Of a DNA stretch of 24,033 nucleotides, positions 1 to 8,235 are shown piece by piece. Positions within the stretch are counted from its first letter, which is position 1; the number at the start of each line of letters is the position of its first letter. The stretch covers positions 1 through 24,033 of the forward strand of contig JAGQQB010000002.1 in the NCBI GenBank assembly GCA_020426425.1. The letters are read 5' to 3'. Made by a program: the position numbers and the translations under genes. The notes beneath the pieces were generated by a model. It was not told the origin of the DNA, searched no databases, and worked only from the letters and a program-made list of their open reading frames with translations. The DNA comes from Planctomycetaceae bacterium. GTDB lineage: Bacteria > Planctomycetota > Planctomycetia > Planctomycetales > Planctomycetaceae.

Positions 1-153
1 CGTTGCCGCACCACCATCAACGTGCTGGGGGATGTGAACGTCAGCTGCATCCTCGATGGACGCACACCGCCAACGGCTGACGCTGATGCGACCGCGTCGA
101 CCACAGCGGACGCATCACCGACTCCGCCGCCGAATCTCAATCCCACGACGTAA
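1..153 (+). CDS. C-terminal end of a probable dicarboxylate/amino acid:cation symporter (partial)
   Basis: An open frame enters from the left edge and ends at a TAA at 151-153, giving the last 50 residues. The first part contains an R-x-R-T-T-I-N-V-x-G-D-V pattern. This resembles the conserved C-terminal motif of the DAACS (GltP/DctA) sodium/proton-coupled transporter family, where an R-T-x-x-N-V-x-G-D segment carries the Asn and Asp that help coordinate substrate and cation. The tail after it is Thr/Pro/Ala rich and looks disordered. The assignment rests on this single motif because the membrane core lies outside the window. The last 17 bp overlap tail-to-tail with the stop end of the minus-strand gene that follows. 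Confidence 0.55.
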   Translation, partial: RCRTTINVLGDVNVSCILDGRTPPTADADATASTTADASPTPPPNLNPTT

Positions 154-1072
154 TCTGCCCGTCGCGTTGAAGTGGCTGTTCGTCACTGCCCTTGAGTTCA
201 ATGTCCCAGGCTGCCGCGCCACGGATCTTGCGGGCGAACTGTCGTTCATCAAGCACGCCATCGGCCAACTTGTCGGCCTTCAGGCGTTCGTAGACTTCTT
301 CAGGCACCTGTTCGCCCCACCGCGTGACTGATTGTGTCTGCCCTGTCTCCCGGCTTTGGATCGGCAACGAGATCAGTTCGCCGTTGGCGGCATGGGCTTC
401 GACGATGACGTAGTAACCCGATGTCCGCGTGCCAGCGTCATCTGTGAAGTCGCGCCGCACGGCGCTGCGTCCCTCTTGCACGATCTGGACCTGGTATTCC
501 CGAGATAGTTCGTTCTGCAGTGACGTTAGCTCTCCCAGCAGCCGTGTGTACTCGTCTTCTCGACCACCTCGCAGCGCCGTCTGCGCCGTGACCGCAAGTG
601 TATGAATGCGTGAGTCGGTCTCCTGCGAACTGGCGAGATTGATCAGCGTCGCTTCGAGTTCGCGCAATTCAGCGGCCCGCTGCGTCAACTTCTGCTCCGC
701 GCGAACCGTGGGGGACAGTGGAGCCTTGGACGAGAAGAACAGTCCCCATGATAAACCGACCACCAGTAGCAGACCCGCCAGCAGAATCCCGACCATCCAA
801 CGACGGATGTAGAGATGCGCGAGCAGCACACTCAGGCTCAGCGGCGGGTCCTGATATGTGTGGAGATTGTCGAAGTAGAGTTCGATCGCCGCGTCGACTT
901 CCGCTGGTGTCGCGGACTCGCCGGTAACCGAAGTCGACGCCAGCAATCGTTCACGCAACCGAGCCACGGTTTCTTCATGGCTCAGTTCGCGCTGCACCAA
1001 TTCCCGATCCTGTCGCAGCTCGCGCGCGACATCCATGATCTTCAGCATTTCCTGCAGCGACAGGTCGGGCAT
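137..1072 (-). CDS. DUF6384-like single-pass membrane protein with coiled-coil region
   Basis: This 311-residue protein has a charged N-terminal cytoplasmic part (residues 1-90). One strong transmembrane helix follows at about 92-112, then an alpha-helical, heptad-like stretch at about 122-190 rich in Leu, Glu and Gln. The C-terminal domain (about 190-311) contains a beta-rich Y-Y-V-I-V-E-A-H segment. I recall this architecture in planctomycete proteins assigned to DUF6384; that name is from memory and no function is known to me. The ATG at 1072 lies 9 bp after the stop of the upstream gene, so the two are probably one transcript. The coiled coil next to the membrane helix suggests an oligomeric scaffold or envelope factor, which is inference only. 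Confidence 0.75.
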   Translation of the reverse strand: MPDLSLQEMLKIMDVARELRQDRELVQRELSHEETVARLRERLLASTSVTGESATPAEVDAAIELYFDNLHTYQDPPLSLSVLLAHLYIRRWMVGILLAGLLLVVGLSWGLFFSSKAPLSPTVRAEQKLTQRAAELRELEATLINLASSQETDSRIHTLAVTAQTALRGGREDEYTRLLGELTSLQNELSREYQVQIVQEGRSAVRRDFTDDAGTRTSGYYVIVEAHAANGELISLPIQSRETGQTQSVTRWGEQVPEEVYERLKADKLADGVLDERQFARKIRGAAAWDIELKGSDEQPLQRDGQITSWD

Positions 1073-1081
1073 GACACAGGC

Positions 1082-2800
1082 TTACGGCTGTTGACGCAGC
1101 GTGAAGTTCACCGTCATCGAGCCGCGCTCCAGCGGAATCATGTACGACGCAGCCGGCCGCATATACTTACGAATCACGTCGTAAGGAGGCAATGTGCTGA
1201 AGTCGAACTGACCTTCCAGGGCGTTGTCGAACTCTCCGTTCCGCAGTTTCTCGTACGCAGCCGGCGTCTGGCGCGAGGCGTCGGTCCAGGAGGTGGCGGA
1301 CATCGTTGCGGGCAGGTGCGTCCGAACTTGCTGATAGTGTCCCGAATCTTTGAGCGGCGCACCGGTGCGGCCCAGGATCACGTTCTGCACCCGTTCCACC
1401 GTGTCTCCCAACAGTACTCGGTCGCCCGCGAGTCCAACGGCGGCTTTTGTGCCATCGGGCTTGTCGATCAGGTACAGTTTCTTGCCCTGGAAGTCTTGGG
1501 CTTCCATCTTCCCCTGCGTCGCAGATGCAATGGCTGCCAGGAATCGTTCGGCCCCTTCGGCATCAGTCACAGCAAAGCTGACCACCCCTTCGAACGGGAC
1601 GGAGTTTTCCACATCGCCGGGATTCGCACTGACGTTGAAGTACGCCTGAAACGCACCACTAAAGACATCAATGAAGTCCTTCTTGATGTGCAATCCCTGC
1701 AGGCCAGGCTGCTGTGAAACGTTGTCGATCAACTGATCCCATGCACCAGGCGCCTGGAAGGTATCGTAAATCGTCCCAATGGCCCGGTACGCAATCTGCA
1801 GATCCCAATGGACCGCCGTGTACTGACCTGCGGTTTCCGGCACCCAATCTGGTGGGCCAGTAATGGTATCAGGAAAGGTGAAGACCTTGATCAGCCCCGA
1901 CGCAGGAGGTTCGGTGATCGTCACTTGTCGGGTGATCGAGTCGTATTTCTCAGTCGCCATTTCGGCGGCGCCCCCCATGGCTTTGAGCTTGTTTAACCCC
2001 AGTGCCGGCAGAAAGCCGGTCGCGCCTGCGGCGTATAGTTGCGTTTCGGGAAAGCTTGAGAGTCCTGCCATCACCAGTTCAATCGGACGGAAGAACCACT
2101 TCGCAACCGGTGCGGCATCCTGATCGGGAGCGGCGATGGACATCACTTCCTGGAACAGTTCGTTCTCCGCCAGACAGTCATCATCCTGACCATCCCAGCG
2201 ATCGATCACTGTTTCCAGCAGCGCGACAGATGTTCCCAGCACGAACGTGTTGTCCTTCACGAAGTACGACACATTCATCGGCCGCTGTCCTTCCGGCAAT
2301 GGCACCGTGTACACGACGATTTCGGTTCCGTCGTACGATTCCTCTTCGCGCGTGACTTCTTCGTTTTTGAGTTCCGCATCGATCTTCTCGACCAGTTGAT
2401 CGAAGATGTCACGGTGATCCCCAATGTCGACCGCGACAATCACGCCCAGACTTTGCCCCAAGGGCCGAACGACGGCAACGCTCAACTCCCCCGAGAGCAA
2501 TGAGCCAAGATCGGAAACTGGCATTCCCAATTCCGTCTCGGCCTTTTTGAGTCCCTCGTCCATCTTGCTGAGCAGTTCCGCCTTGAAGTCGTCAAACCCT
2601 TCGTCATGGAGCATTTGCCCCAACGCGGTGTCCTGAGAGCGGCGATACATCTCTTGGAAGTCTGGACAGGTGAAATAGCCGAAGGTGTTGTTCGGTACGC
2701 GACGTTCCAGTGGGATTCGATCCGCCGCAGAGGCGGTCAACGTCACACAGCACAACAGAGCGGCGAGCAGCGAAGTCCGCCGAGTTTCCAATAGCAACAT
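1082..2800 (-). CDS. secreted DUF3352-like hypothetical protein
   Basis: The 572-residue product begins with a typical Sec signal peptide: positive residues at 7-8, a hydrophobic Leu/Ala core at about 11-24 and an Ala-rich A-S-A-A cleavage region near residues 23-26. The mature part has alternating alpha/beta segments with repeated V-x-V-D-I-G-D type strands, and matches my memory of planctomycete DUF3352-like proteins of unknown function. No catalytic motif or metal site stands out. An AAAGGA ribosome-binding site sits about 6 nt before the ATG, which supports this start. The DUF6384-like gene follows after 9 bp, suggesting that an exported partner and a membrane partner are made together. 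The role is unknown. Confidence 0.8.
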   Translation of the reverse strand: MLLLETRRTSLLAALLCCVTLTASAADRIPLERRVPNNTFGYFTCPDFQEMYRRSQDTALGQMLHDEGFDDFKAELLSKMDEGLKKAETELGMPVSDLGSLLSGELSVAVVRPLGQSLGVIVAVDIGDHRDIFDQLVEKIDAELKNEEVTREEESYDGTEIVVYTVPLPEGQRPMNVSYFVKDNTFVLGTSVALLETVIDRWDGQDDDCLAENELFQEVMSIAAPDQDAAPVAKWFFRPIELVMAGLSSFPETQLYAAGATGFLPALGLNKLKAMGGAAEMATEKYDSITRQVTITEPPASGLIKVFTFPDTITGPPDWVPETAGQYTAVHWDLQIAYRAIGTIYDTFQAPGAWDQLIDNVSQQPGLQGLHIKKDFIDVFSGAFQAYFNVSANPGDVENSVPFEGVVSFAVTDAEGAERFLAAIASATQGKMEAQDFQGKKLYLIDKPDGTKAAVGLAGDRVLLGDTVERVQNVILGRTGAPLKDSGHYQQVRTHLPATMSATSWTDASRQTPAAYEKLRNGEFDNALEGQFDFSTLPPYDVIRKYMRPAASYMIPLERGSMTVNFTLRQQP

Positions 2801-2836
2801 GAGAGTCCTTTATAGTTCGAGTTGGAGTCGTTCGTG

Positions 2837-2855
2837 ACCAGCCGAGTCCGCTGGT
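2837..2855 (-). terminator. short hairpin after the M29 aminopeptidase gene
   Basis: A perfect 6-bp inverted repeat (ACCAGC/GCTGGT) with a 7-nt loop starts 1 nt after the aminopeptidase stop codon and precedes the next minus-strand gene. There is no downstream T-run, so it is at best a weak or attenuating terminator, or a 3' end stabiliser. Confidence 0.35.
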
Positions 2856-2856
2856 G

Positions 2857-3975
2857 CTACTCCAGTCCTGCGTTGATTGGTTGCAAGTCTTCCGGAAGAA
2901 AGCGGCCATTTTGACGAATCAGTTCGCCATCGAAATAGATCTCGCCGCCGCCATATTCCGGCGTTTGAATCAGCACCAGATCCCAGTGGACCTGGCTGCG
3001 ATTCCCATTGTCTGCCGATTCATACGAGTTTCCCGGCGTAAAGTGCAGGGAACCTCCGATTTTTTCATCAAACAGTGTGTCCAGCATGGGGCGACGGATG
3101 CGGTTGTTGCAGCCAATCGCCCACTCCCCGATGTACCGGGCACCAGAGTCGGCATCGAGAATCGAATTGAGTTCCGCACGCTTACCGCGACAATCGGCGT
3201 CGACAATCTTCCCGTCGCGGAACTCGAAACGGATCTCCTCGAACACCGTTCCCTGATACAACGAACCAGCGTTGTATTGGATCACACCATTCACACTATT
3301 TTTCACTGGTGCGGTAAAAACTTCTCCATCGGGGATGTTGCGATCTCCCGCACAGGCGACCACCGGGATGCCTTCGACGGAAAACGACAAGTCGCTTCCC
3401 GGTCCCACGATCCGGATGTCCTTGGCCGCTTCCATCCGCGCTTTGAGCGGCTGCTGATTCCGCTCCATCGTCGCGTAGTCCGCTGTGCAGACATCGAAGT
3501 AGAAGTCCTCGAATGCCTCGGTGCTCATGCCCGCCGACTGCGCCATCGATGCCGTCGGATATCGCAGGACGACCCATTTCGTCTTCGGCACACGCACATC
3601 GAGATGCACCGGTTTCCAGACCTTCTGCTGCATCAACTTCATCTGCGGGCCAGGGACATCGGAGAACTCATTGCTGTTTTCGGCCCCACGAATGCCAATG
3701 TACGCATCCATCTGCTCCATCACATGTCGATCCAGCTCGCCCATCAGCGTCAGTCCCGCCTCGCCCGCATGCGAGTAGACCGACCGCAGCACGCGATTCG
3801 ATCGCCACTGCACCATCGGCAAGGCCCCCATCGCCGCCGCCTGCTTGACCAGCGCGCACACCAGCGTCGGCTCGGGCAGATCGAACGCCTCGATCAACAC
3901 TTTCTCCCCACGCTGCAACTTGCAGCTATGCCCCACCAGCACTTCCGCCAACGCCGCCAGCCGAGGATCCGCCAT
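2857..3975 (-). CDS. M29 family aminopeptidase (AmpS/AmpT-like)
   Basis: This is a 372-residue cytosolic metallo-aminopeptidase of the M29 (thermophilic aminopeptidase) family, which removes N-terminal residues from peptides using two divalent metal ions. Candidate metal and catalytic residues are all present with family-like order: Glu218 in P-D-G-E-V-F, Glu284 in I-G-E-W-A-I-G, His311 in S-L-H-F, Tyr318 in G-N-S-Y, and His330/Asp332 in V-H-W-D-L-V. The ATG at 3975 is chosen because AAGGA lies 7 nt upstream. A longer reading from a TTG at 4014 would add 13 residues without a good ribosome-binding site. The length is slightly shorter than the usual 400-410 residues, mainly because the His311-to-His330 spacing is short. 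No signal peptide is seen. Confidence 0.93.
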   Translation of the reverse strand: MADPRLAALAEVLVGHSCKLQRGEKVLIEAFDLPEPTLVCALVKQAAAMGALPMVQWRSNRVLRSVYSHAGEAGLTLMGELDRHVMEQMDAYIGIRGAENSNEFSDVPGPQMKLMQQKVWKPVHLDVRVPKTKWVVLRYPTASMAQSAGMSTEAFEDFYFDVCTADYATMERNQQPLKARMEAAKDIRIVGPGSDLSFSVEGIPVVACAGDRNIPDGEVFTAPVKNSVNGVIQYNAGSLYQGTVFEEIRFEFRDGKIVDADCRGKRAELNSILDADSGARYIGEWAIGCNNRIRRPMLDTLFDEKIGGSLHFTPGNSYESADNGNRSQVHWDLVLIQTPEYGGGEIYFDGELIRQNGRFLPEDLQPINAGLE

Positions 3976-4188
3976 GAAAACATCCTTGTCGTAGAACCTT
4001 GTCCCGCTGTACAACCTGACCGACTGAAACTGCTCAGAAAGCCACGCAGCCGCTGCTTTCGAATTCGCTCAGGATAATGCCGCAGTGTCGTCAAACCTGG
4101 GATTAAGTTCAATGCCGTGTCTTCCCTTGCGATTGATCAGCCCCCGGCAGAAGATACGGACCAGTCGGACGCAGAGGACACTCACTTT

Positions 4189-4220
4189 CACGTGGTTGGA
4201 TGACCACGTGGTTGGATGAC
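4189..4220. repeat. exact 16-bp tandem repeat, two copies
   Basis: The unit CACGTGGTTGGATGAC occurs at 4189-4204 and is repeated immediately and without mismatch at 4205-4220. Each copy begins with the palindrome CACGTG, so two such cores sit 16 bp apart. It lies about 110 bp upstream of the epimerase start and could be a duplicated regulator site or a recent slippage duplication. Confidence 0.9.
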
Positions 4221-4228
4221 ACTGTTCG

Positions 4229-4244
4229 CAGCGGAAATCCGCTG
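4229..4244. promoter_or_regulatory. 16-bp palindrome, possible operator
   Basis: CAGCGGA and TCCGCTG form perfect 7-bp arms around an AA centre, starting 8 bp after the tandem repeat. The symmetric layout fits a dimeric regulator site or a small RNA hairpin in the epimerase leader. No match to a named regulator is claimed. Confidence 0.4.
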
Positions 4245-4332
4245 TCCATCGCCAAGACCAGCCCTCTGCCACAAACATGACCTCTGTAAGGCGTTCCTGC
4301 GGACACGACCAAGGGGGGGAAACTGAACGCAA

Positions 4333-5400
4333 ATGAAGCTCTTGGTCACTGGCGCATGTGGTTTCGTTGGATCCCAGATCATAGAGGGGATTCTGAACCG
4401 AACAGCATCTGGAGTAGAAGTTTGGGGCCTGGATAATCTCTGTCGTCGCGGCAGCGAAACGAATCTGGCCCGCCTGCAGCAGTTGGGCGTTCGATTTCGA
4501 CACGGCGATGTGCGGGTTACGAGTGATCTGCAATCGTTCCCCGAGGTGGACTGGGTGATTGATTGCTCAGCCCAACCCAGCGTGCTCGCCGGAGTTGACG
4601 GCAACGCCAGCAGCCGGCAACTGGTCGAATGCAATCTCAACTCAACCATCGAACTGCTTGAGTTATGTCGTCGAAATCGGTCCGGCTTCATCCTGCTAAG
4701 CACGAGCCGCGTCTACTCAATCAATCAGCTCGCACAACTGCCACTCAAGACGACTGGATTGAGGTTTGAATTGGACGATGCCCAATCGTTCCCCCAAGGA
4801 GTCTCAGTACGGGGCTTGGCTCGTGATTTCTCAACGCAGCCGCCCGTTTCGCTGTATGGGGCAACAAAGTTGGCCTCCGAACAACTCGCAATTGAGTACG
4901 GCTTGGCGTACGACTTCCCAGTCGGAGTGAATCGCTGTGGCGTCCTCTCCGGGGCCGGGCAATTTGGTCGGCCTGATCAGGGAATTGTTTCGTATTGGAT
5001 TCACAGTTGGCAGGCCAGATCCTCGTTGCGGTACATCGGCTTCTCGGGCAGTGGACGACAGGTTCGAGACTGCCTGCATGTGGCCGACCTTGCAGAGCTT
5101 GTCTGGAAACAACTTTCATCACTCAAGGCCGGGGCAACCGAGGTCCACCATGTGTCTGGCGGCATCGACCGTTCGTTTTCACTGGCGGAAATGTCTGCCT
5201 GGTGCCAAGATCGATTCGGAAAACACACGGTCCTGCCCGATCCAACAGCACGACCGTTTGACGTCCCCTGGCTTGTTCTGGATTCACATGCCACGCAACA
5301 GGCATGGGATTGGACACCGCACTGGTCAATTGACGAGATTTTCGAAGACATCGCCAAGTTCGCAGAACAGCATCCAGAATGGCTCAGCCGGACCGTGTGA
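4333..5400 (+). CDS. NAD-dependent epimerase, CDP-paratose 2-epimerase-like (extended SDR)
   Basis: The 355-residue extended short-chain dehydrogenase/reductase probably interconverts a nucleotide-activated sugar in the cytoplasm. A Rossmann NAD-binding motif G-A-C-G-F-V-G is at 7-13 and D-N-L at 34-36. The catalytic set is Ser/Thr at 123-125 plus Tyr175 and Lys179 in Y-G-A-T-K. Three features resemble CDP-paratose/tyvelose epimerases rather than GalE: D-N-L-x-R-R-G-S near the N-terminus, D-Q-G-I-V near 215, and a G-S-G-R-Q-V-R-D-x-L-H-V segment at 239-250. The exact substrate cannot be read from sequence. The stop overlaps the extended reading of the following GT2 gene, so the two are almost certainly co-transcribed in a surface-glycan pathway. 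Confidence 0.88.
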   Translation: MKLLVTGACGFVGSQIIEGILNRTASGVEVWGLDNLCRRGSETNLARLQQLGVRFRHGDVRVTSDLQSFPEVDWVIDCSAQPSVLAGVDGNASSRQLVECNLNSTIELLELCRRNRSGFILLSTSRVYSINQLAQLPLKTTGLRFELDDAQSFPQGVSVRGLARDFSTQPPVSLYGATKLASEQLAIEYGLAYDFPVGVNRCGVLSGAGQFGRPDQGIVSYWIHSWQARSSLRYIGFSGSGRQVRDCLHVADLAELVWKQLSSLKAGATEVHHVSGGIDRSFSLAEMSAWCQDRFGKHTVLPDPTARPFDVPWLVLDSHATQQAWDWTPHWSIDEIFEDIAKFAEQHPEWLSRTV

Positions 5401-5402
5401 GA

Positions 5403-6212
5403 ATGAACCAGCCTCGACGTGAGCCATCGGTCCCTGATCCGGCCGCACCGCCGCTCTCACTGTTCTCGATTGTGATTCCCGCTCGAGATGAAGACGGCGC
5501 GATTACGGCGACGGTCACGCACATCCACGAAGGGCTTGCCGCAGCCGCGATTCCTCATGAAATCGTCATCGTAGATGACGGATCAACCGACAGGACGTGG
5601 GAGTTTCTGGAGTCGCTCGGCAAGCAGATTCCAGAGGTGCGGCCACTCCAGAATCTTGGCGAACATGGATTCGGCCGCGCAGTTATCTGCGGATTGAACG
5701 CGATGCACGGCGACGCGGTCGCGATTATGATGGCCGACGACTCCGATGACGTCCAAGATGCGATTGTCTACTGGCACCAACTCCAGGCCGGTTATGACTG
5801 CGTGTTCGGCAGTCGCTTTATCCGCGGCGGGAAGGCGATTGACTACCCGTGGTTCAAATGGTTCCTGAATCGAATGGCGAACCTCTTTATCAAGGTCCTG
5901 TTTCGCATTCGACTGAACGACACCACAAATGCGTTCAAGGCATACCGTCGCACCACAATTGACGGAGTCCGCCCAATTTTGGCCCCGCATTTCAATTTGA
6001 CCGTGGAACTTCCCCTCAAGGCAATCATTCGAGGATACACTTGGACGGTTGTGCCGATCTCATGGAGAAACCGCAAGAGCGGTGTCGCCAAACTCAAGAT
6101 TCGCGAAATGGGCAGTCGGTACCTGTTTATCGTCGCGTATGCGTGGATCGAACGATTCTTCACTGCAGGCGATTATCATAAACGCACACCACCAACTCGT
6201 CCTGCCAACTAA
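5403..6212 (+). CDS. GT2 polyprenyl-phosphate sugar transferase (DPM1-like)
   Basis: This 269-residue GT-A fold glycosyltransferase resembles dolichol-phosphate mannose synthases, which move a sugar from a nucleotide donor to a membrane lipid phosphate. The family motifs are F-S-I-V-I-P-A-R-D-E at 21-30, V-D-D-G-S-T-D at 57-63, the acidic metal-binding M-A-D-D-S-D-D at 110-116, G-S-R-F at 136-139, and an acceptor-loop N-D-T-T-N-A-F-K-A-Y-R at 172-182. It lacks the C-terminal membrane helices of GtrB-type enzymes, so it is probably peripheral. I chose the ATG at 5403, 2 nt after the epimerase stop; an in-frame ATG at 5379 would overlap the epimerase by 22 bp. A lipid-linked sugar from this enzyme would be a natural donor for a GT-C enzyme such as the convergent neighbour. 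Confidence 0.9.
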   Translation: MNQPRREPSVPDPAAPPLSLFSIVIPARDEDGAITATVTHIHEGLAAAAIPHEIVIVDDGSTDRTWEFLESLGKQIPEVRPLQNLGEHGFGRAVICGLNAMHGDAVAIMMADDSDDVQDAIVYWHQLQAGYDCVFGSRFIRGGKAIDYPWFKWFLNRMANLFIKVLFRIRLNDTTNAFKAYRRTTIDGVRPILAPHFNLTVELPLKAIIRGYTWTVVPISWRNRKSGVAKLKIREMGSRYLFIVAYAWIERFFTAGDYHKRTPPTRPAN

Positions 6213-6235
6213 CCACCCGAGCGACGCCGATTGAG

Positions 6236-6281
6236 TTGGTGCAAAGGGAGCCGTCAAGGCCCCCGAACCGCTCAGCACCAG
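6236..6281. terminator. possible bidirectional terminator between convergent genes
   Basis: TTGGTGC (6236-6242) pairs with GCACCAG (6275-6281) with one G-T pair. An inner GGG-A-GCC/GGC-C-CCC hairpin sits at 6246-6264. The branched structure fills the 72-bp gap between the two converging stop codons. There is no clear T-run, so function as a terminator is inferred from position. Confidence 0.4.
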
Positions 6282-6284
6282 GAG

Positions 6285-8126
6285 CTATCGACCTTCCTCG
6301 AACAACATTCGCGCGTAGTCGTCCTGGCACAAGAACGACCGGATTCGCTCAGACACCTCGACATCGTTGTTGACAAATCGAGAGTCACGAGGAACGCCTT
6401 CCAAGAGCACACCGGCAAACGTACTCAATGCCGGACGCTCTCCCCAGGGAAAAGCGAGTTCAGGATGTACGTAGTGCAATCGATCGCCAGAGACATCCGG
6501 TAATACAACCGGCCCTTCCGACAGCAGGGCAACCGGGTGGATGAGTCGCTGACGCACCTCGTCGAGTGCCAACCTCGTGCGTCGGTGCTCACGCAGCTTA
6601 CTGGATCGAGCAATGTCGTATTTGAGATAAGGAACATCCCAGAAACAAAGCTGTTCAAACGCAAGTTGATTTGCGACGCACAAGCATCCGGCCAAGAAAA
6701 TGACGCGCCGAAGTCCGGTCGCGTCGATTCGCGATGTGAGCGGAGACAGGCTGACAACCAAGAGCACGATCAGCCAGAAGTAACCCAAACCCAGATACTT
6801 GATGGGCCACATCTGGTCCTCCTCAAAACTCGGCCGTCCCAGGCAGATCATTGCTCCAAGTCCCAGCCACATCAGCACCAGACCAACGATCTTTCCTGAC
6901 TCGGCTGCCGAACCAAGCTGCCAGCCACGCGCAATCAAGAGCGAAACGACCATCGCGGTGAACAGCAACACTGGCCACAGCAGATTAACGCGAGCAAGAT
7001 GGTGTGGAAATGGGATCGCCAGTGTCGTGATCGTCGTCGCCAGAAAACTGACCAACTGGGCTGTCAGGCCGAGCAAGCTCCGCTCTGCACCGGCTTCGAG
7101 GGTGAGAAACCCCATATTCTCAGGAGATGCGTAGACCATGCGATCAAATGCCAAAGCTCCAAAGATCGCGACTCCCATCAACAGCGGTGGTCCCCAGTGC
7201 CGACGCAAACGGTGCGCTGTTGGCCCGAACTCTTGAGCGGCAACGAGTTCACTGACTGCAAACGTCACCAATGCAAGCGGTGACCAGAAACCACTTACGT
7301 TCATCCAGCAGGCAAACCCGATCGCTCCCGCTGCAAGCAACAACCAGCCAGCCCGCTCGGTGCGTCGCCATCGGATCCACCCGATCAGTGCCAGCGAGGT
7401 GGCGGTCGCAATCTGCATGTATTTCTGCAGAATATAGGCGCCCGTCGTGAACTGCGCCCACGGTGTCCAGGCAACGCACATCAGAAGTCCCAGGCCAGTC
7501 ATCAGTCGACTAGCGCCACACTCGCGTGTCAGCCAACATCCACTCCACAGCAGCAAACTGAACGAAACCAGGACGGCCGCATTCCAGGCCAGAGGCCACG
7601 CCCCAAACATTGAATACAGCGAATGGACCTCACATCGCAGTAGGACGATCACATGATCGCAATGCGTACGCTGAACCGAAGTTGCCAGGGGCAAGTTCCG
7701 GTCTACTTCAATGAGTGAGAAGTCGTCACTTTCGAAGTAGCCGGACTGTAAAGTCCGCCCATCCCAAAGCAGCACACTACACGTCGCAATGATTAACCAA
7801 ACCAGAATCTCATCGCGCCGAGGGGGTGAGATCGACTTTCCCAATTGCCCAATGAAACGATCGAACGCAGAGCCACGAAGCAGCCACACGCCTCCCAAAA
7901 CGAAGAGTAATGCGGAATAGCATCGCATCAGAAAACCGATGCGTCCGGACAGGACCGCTAGAGAATCCCCGTTACCGATCTGGATCATCGACCGATAGTA
8001 CTCAACTGGAATCAGCGACAACGCGAGGAGCAGCAAGGCCACCGCCAGCATCGCCCATGTCAGGGCAGGGAATGACAGCCCGGGAGTAACCGGCGACTCG
8101 GCACCGGATTTGTCAGATGTATGCAT
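6285..8126 (-). CDS. polytopic membrane protein, possible GT-C glycosyltransferase
   Basis: The 613-residue product has roughly eleven to thirteen hydrophobic helices between residues 20 and about 490, followed by a soluble C-terminal region of roughly 120 residues. After an early pair of helices and a third near 107-121, an extracytoplasmic loop carries Y-F-E-S-D-D-F at 130-136. Such an acidic pair in the first large loop is typical of GT-C enzymes that use polyprenyl-phosphate sugars. No stronger family signature is visible, so this could also be an uncharacterised membrane protein. It converges on a GT2 that could make a lipid-linked donor, which favours a glycosylation role. The ATG at 8126 has no obvious Shine-Dalgarno sequence. 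Confidence 0.75.
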   Translation of the reverse strand: MHTSDKSGAESPVTPGLSFPALTWAMLAVALLLLALSLIPVEYYRSMIQIGNGDSLAVLSGRIGFLMRCYSALLFVLGGVWLLRGSAFDRFIGQLGKSISPPRRDEILVWLIIATCSVLLWDGRTLQSGYFESDDFSLIEVDRNLPLATSVQRTHCDHVIVLLRCEVHSLYSMFGAWPLAWNAAVLVSFSLLLWSGCWLTRECGASRLMTGLGLLMCVAWTPWAQFTTGAYILQKYMQIATATSLALIGWIRWRRTERAGWLLLAAGAIGFACWMNVSGFWSPLALVTFAVSELVAAQEFGPTAHRLRRHWGPPLLMGVAIFGALAFDRMVYASPENMGFLTLEAGAERSLLGLTAQLVSFLATTITTLAIPFPHHLARVNLLWPVLLFTAMVVSLLIARGWQLGSAAESGKIVGLVLMWLGLGAMICLGRPSFEEDQMWPIKYLGLGYFWLIVLLVVSLSPLTSRIDATGLRRVIFLAGCLCVANQLAFEQLCFWDVPYLKYDIARSSKLREHRRTRLALDEVRQRLIHPVALLSEGPVVLPDVSGDRLHYVHPELAFPWGERPALSTFAGVLLEGVPRDSRFVNNDVEVSERIRSFLCQDDYARMLFEEGR

Positions 8127-8235
8127 GAGGAGCTAGGCGCCTGTGCAGTAATTCAAATGTTGCAAGACATTTCGCGGTCTACACGCAACACCATACCGAG
8201 CAACGCACAAGTCGCCAATACGCAAAAACTACTCC

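Larger units (their letters stand above)
3976..4332. other. divergent intergenic region with repeats
   Basis: This 357-bp gap separates the divergent aminopeptidase and epimerase genes. Frames that cross it are antisense extensions without recognisable protein features. It contains a 16-bp tandem duplication and a 16-bp palindrome, listed separately. I could not place a convincing -35/-10 pair on either strand. Confidence 0.7.

Noticed and set aside
815..1717. A 300-codon plus-strand frame spanning the DUF6384-like and DUF3352-like genes
   Set aside because: It crosses the junction of two well-supported minus-strand genes and has no recognisable domain or ribosome-binding site.
2854..4077. 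A 407-codon plus-strand open frame opposite the aminopeptidase gene
   Set aside because: Its His/Arg-rich composition is typical of antisense reading of a GC-rich gene, and the minus strand carries all M29 metal-binding residues.
3976..4332. A tRNA or small RNA gene in the divergent gap
   Set aside because: No cloverleaf or T-arm GGTTCRA-like sequence was found; only the short palindrome and tandem repeat are visible.
4069..4533. Minus-strand frame bridging the divergent gap and the epimerase start
   Set aside because: It overlaps the Rossmann region of a strong gene, has no domain, and its composition is not protein-like.
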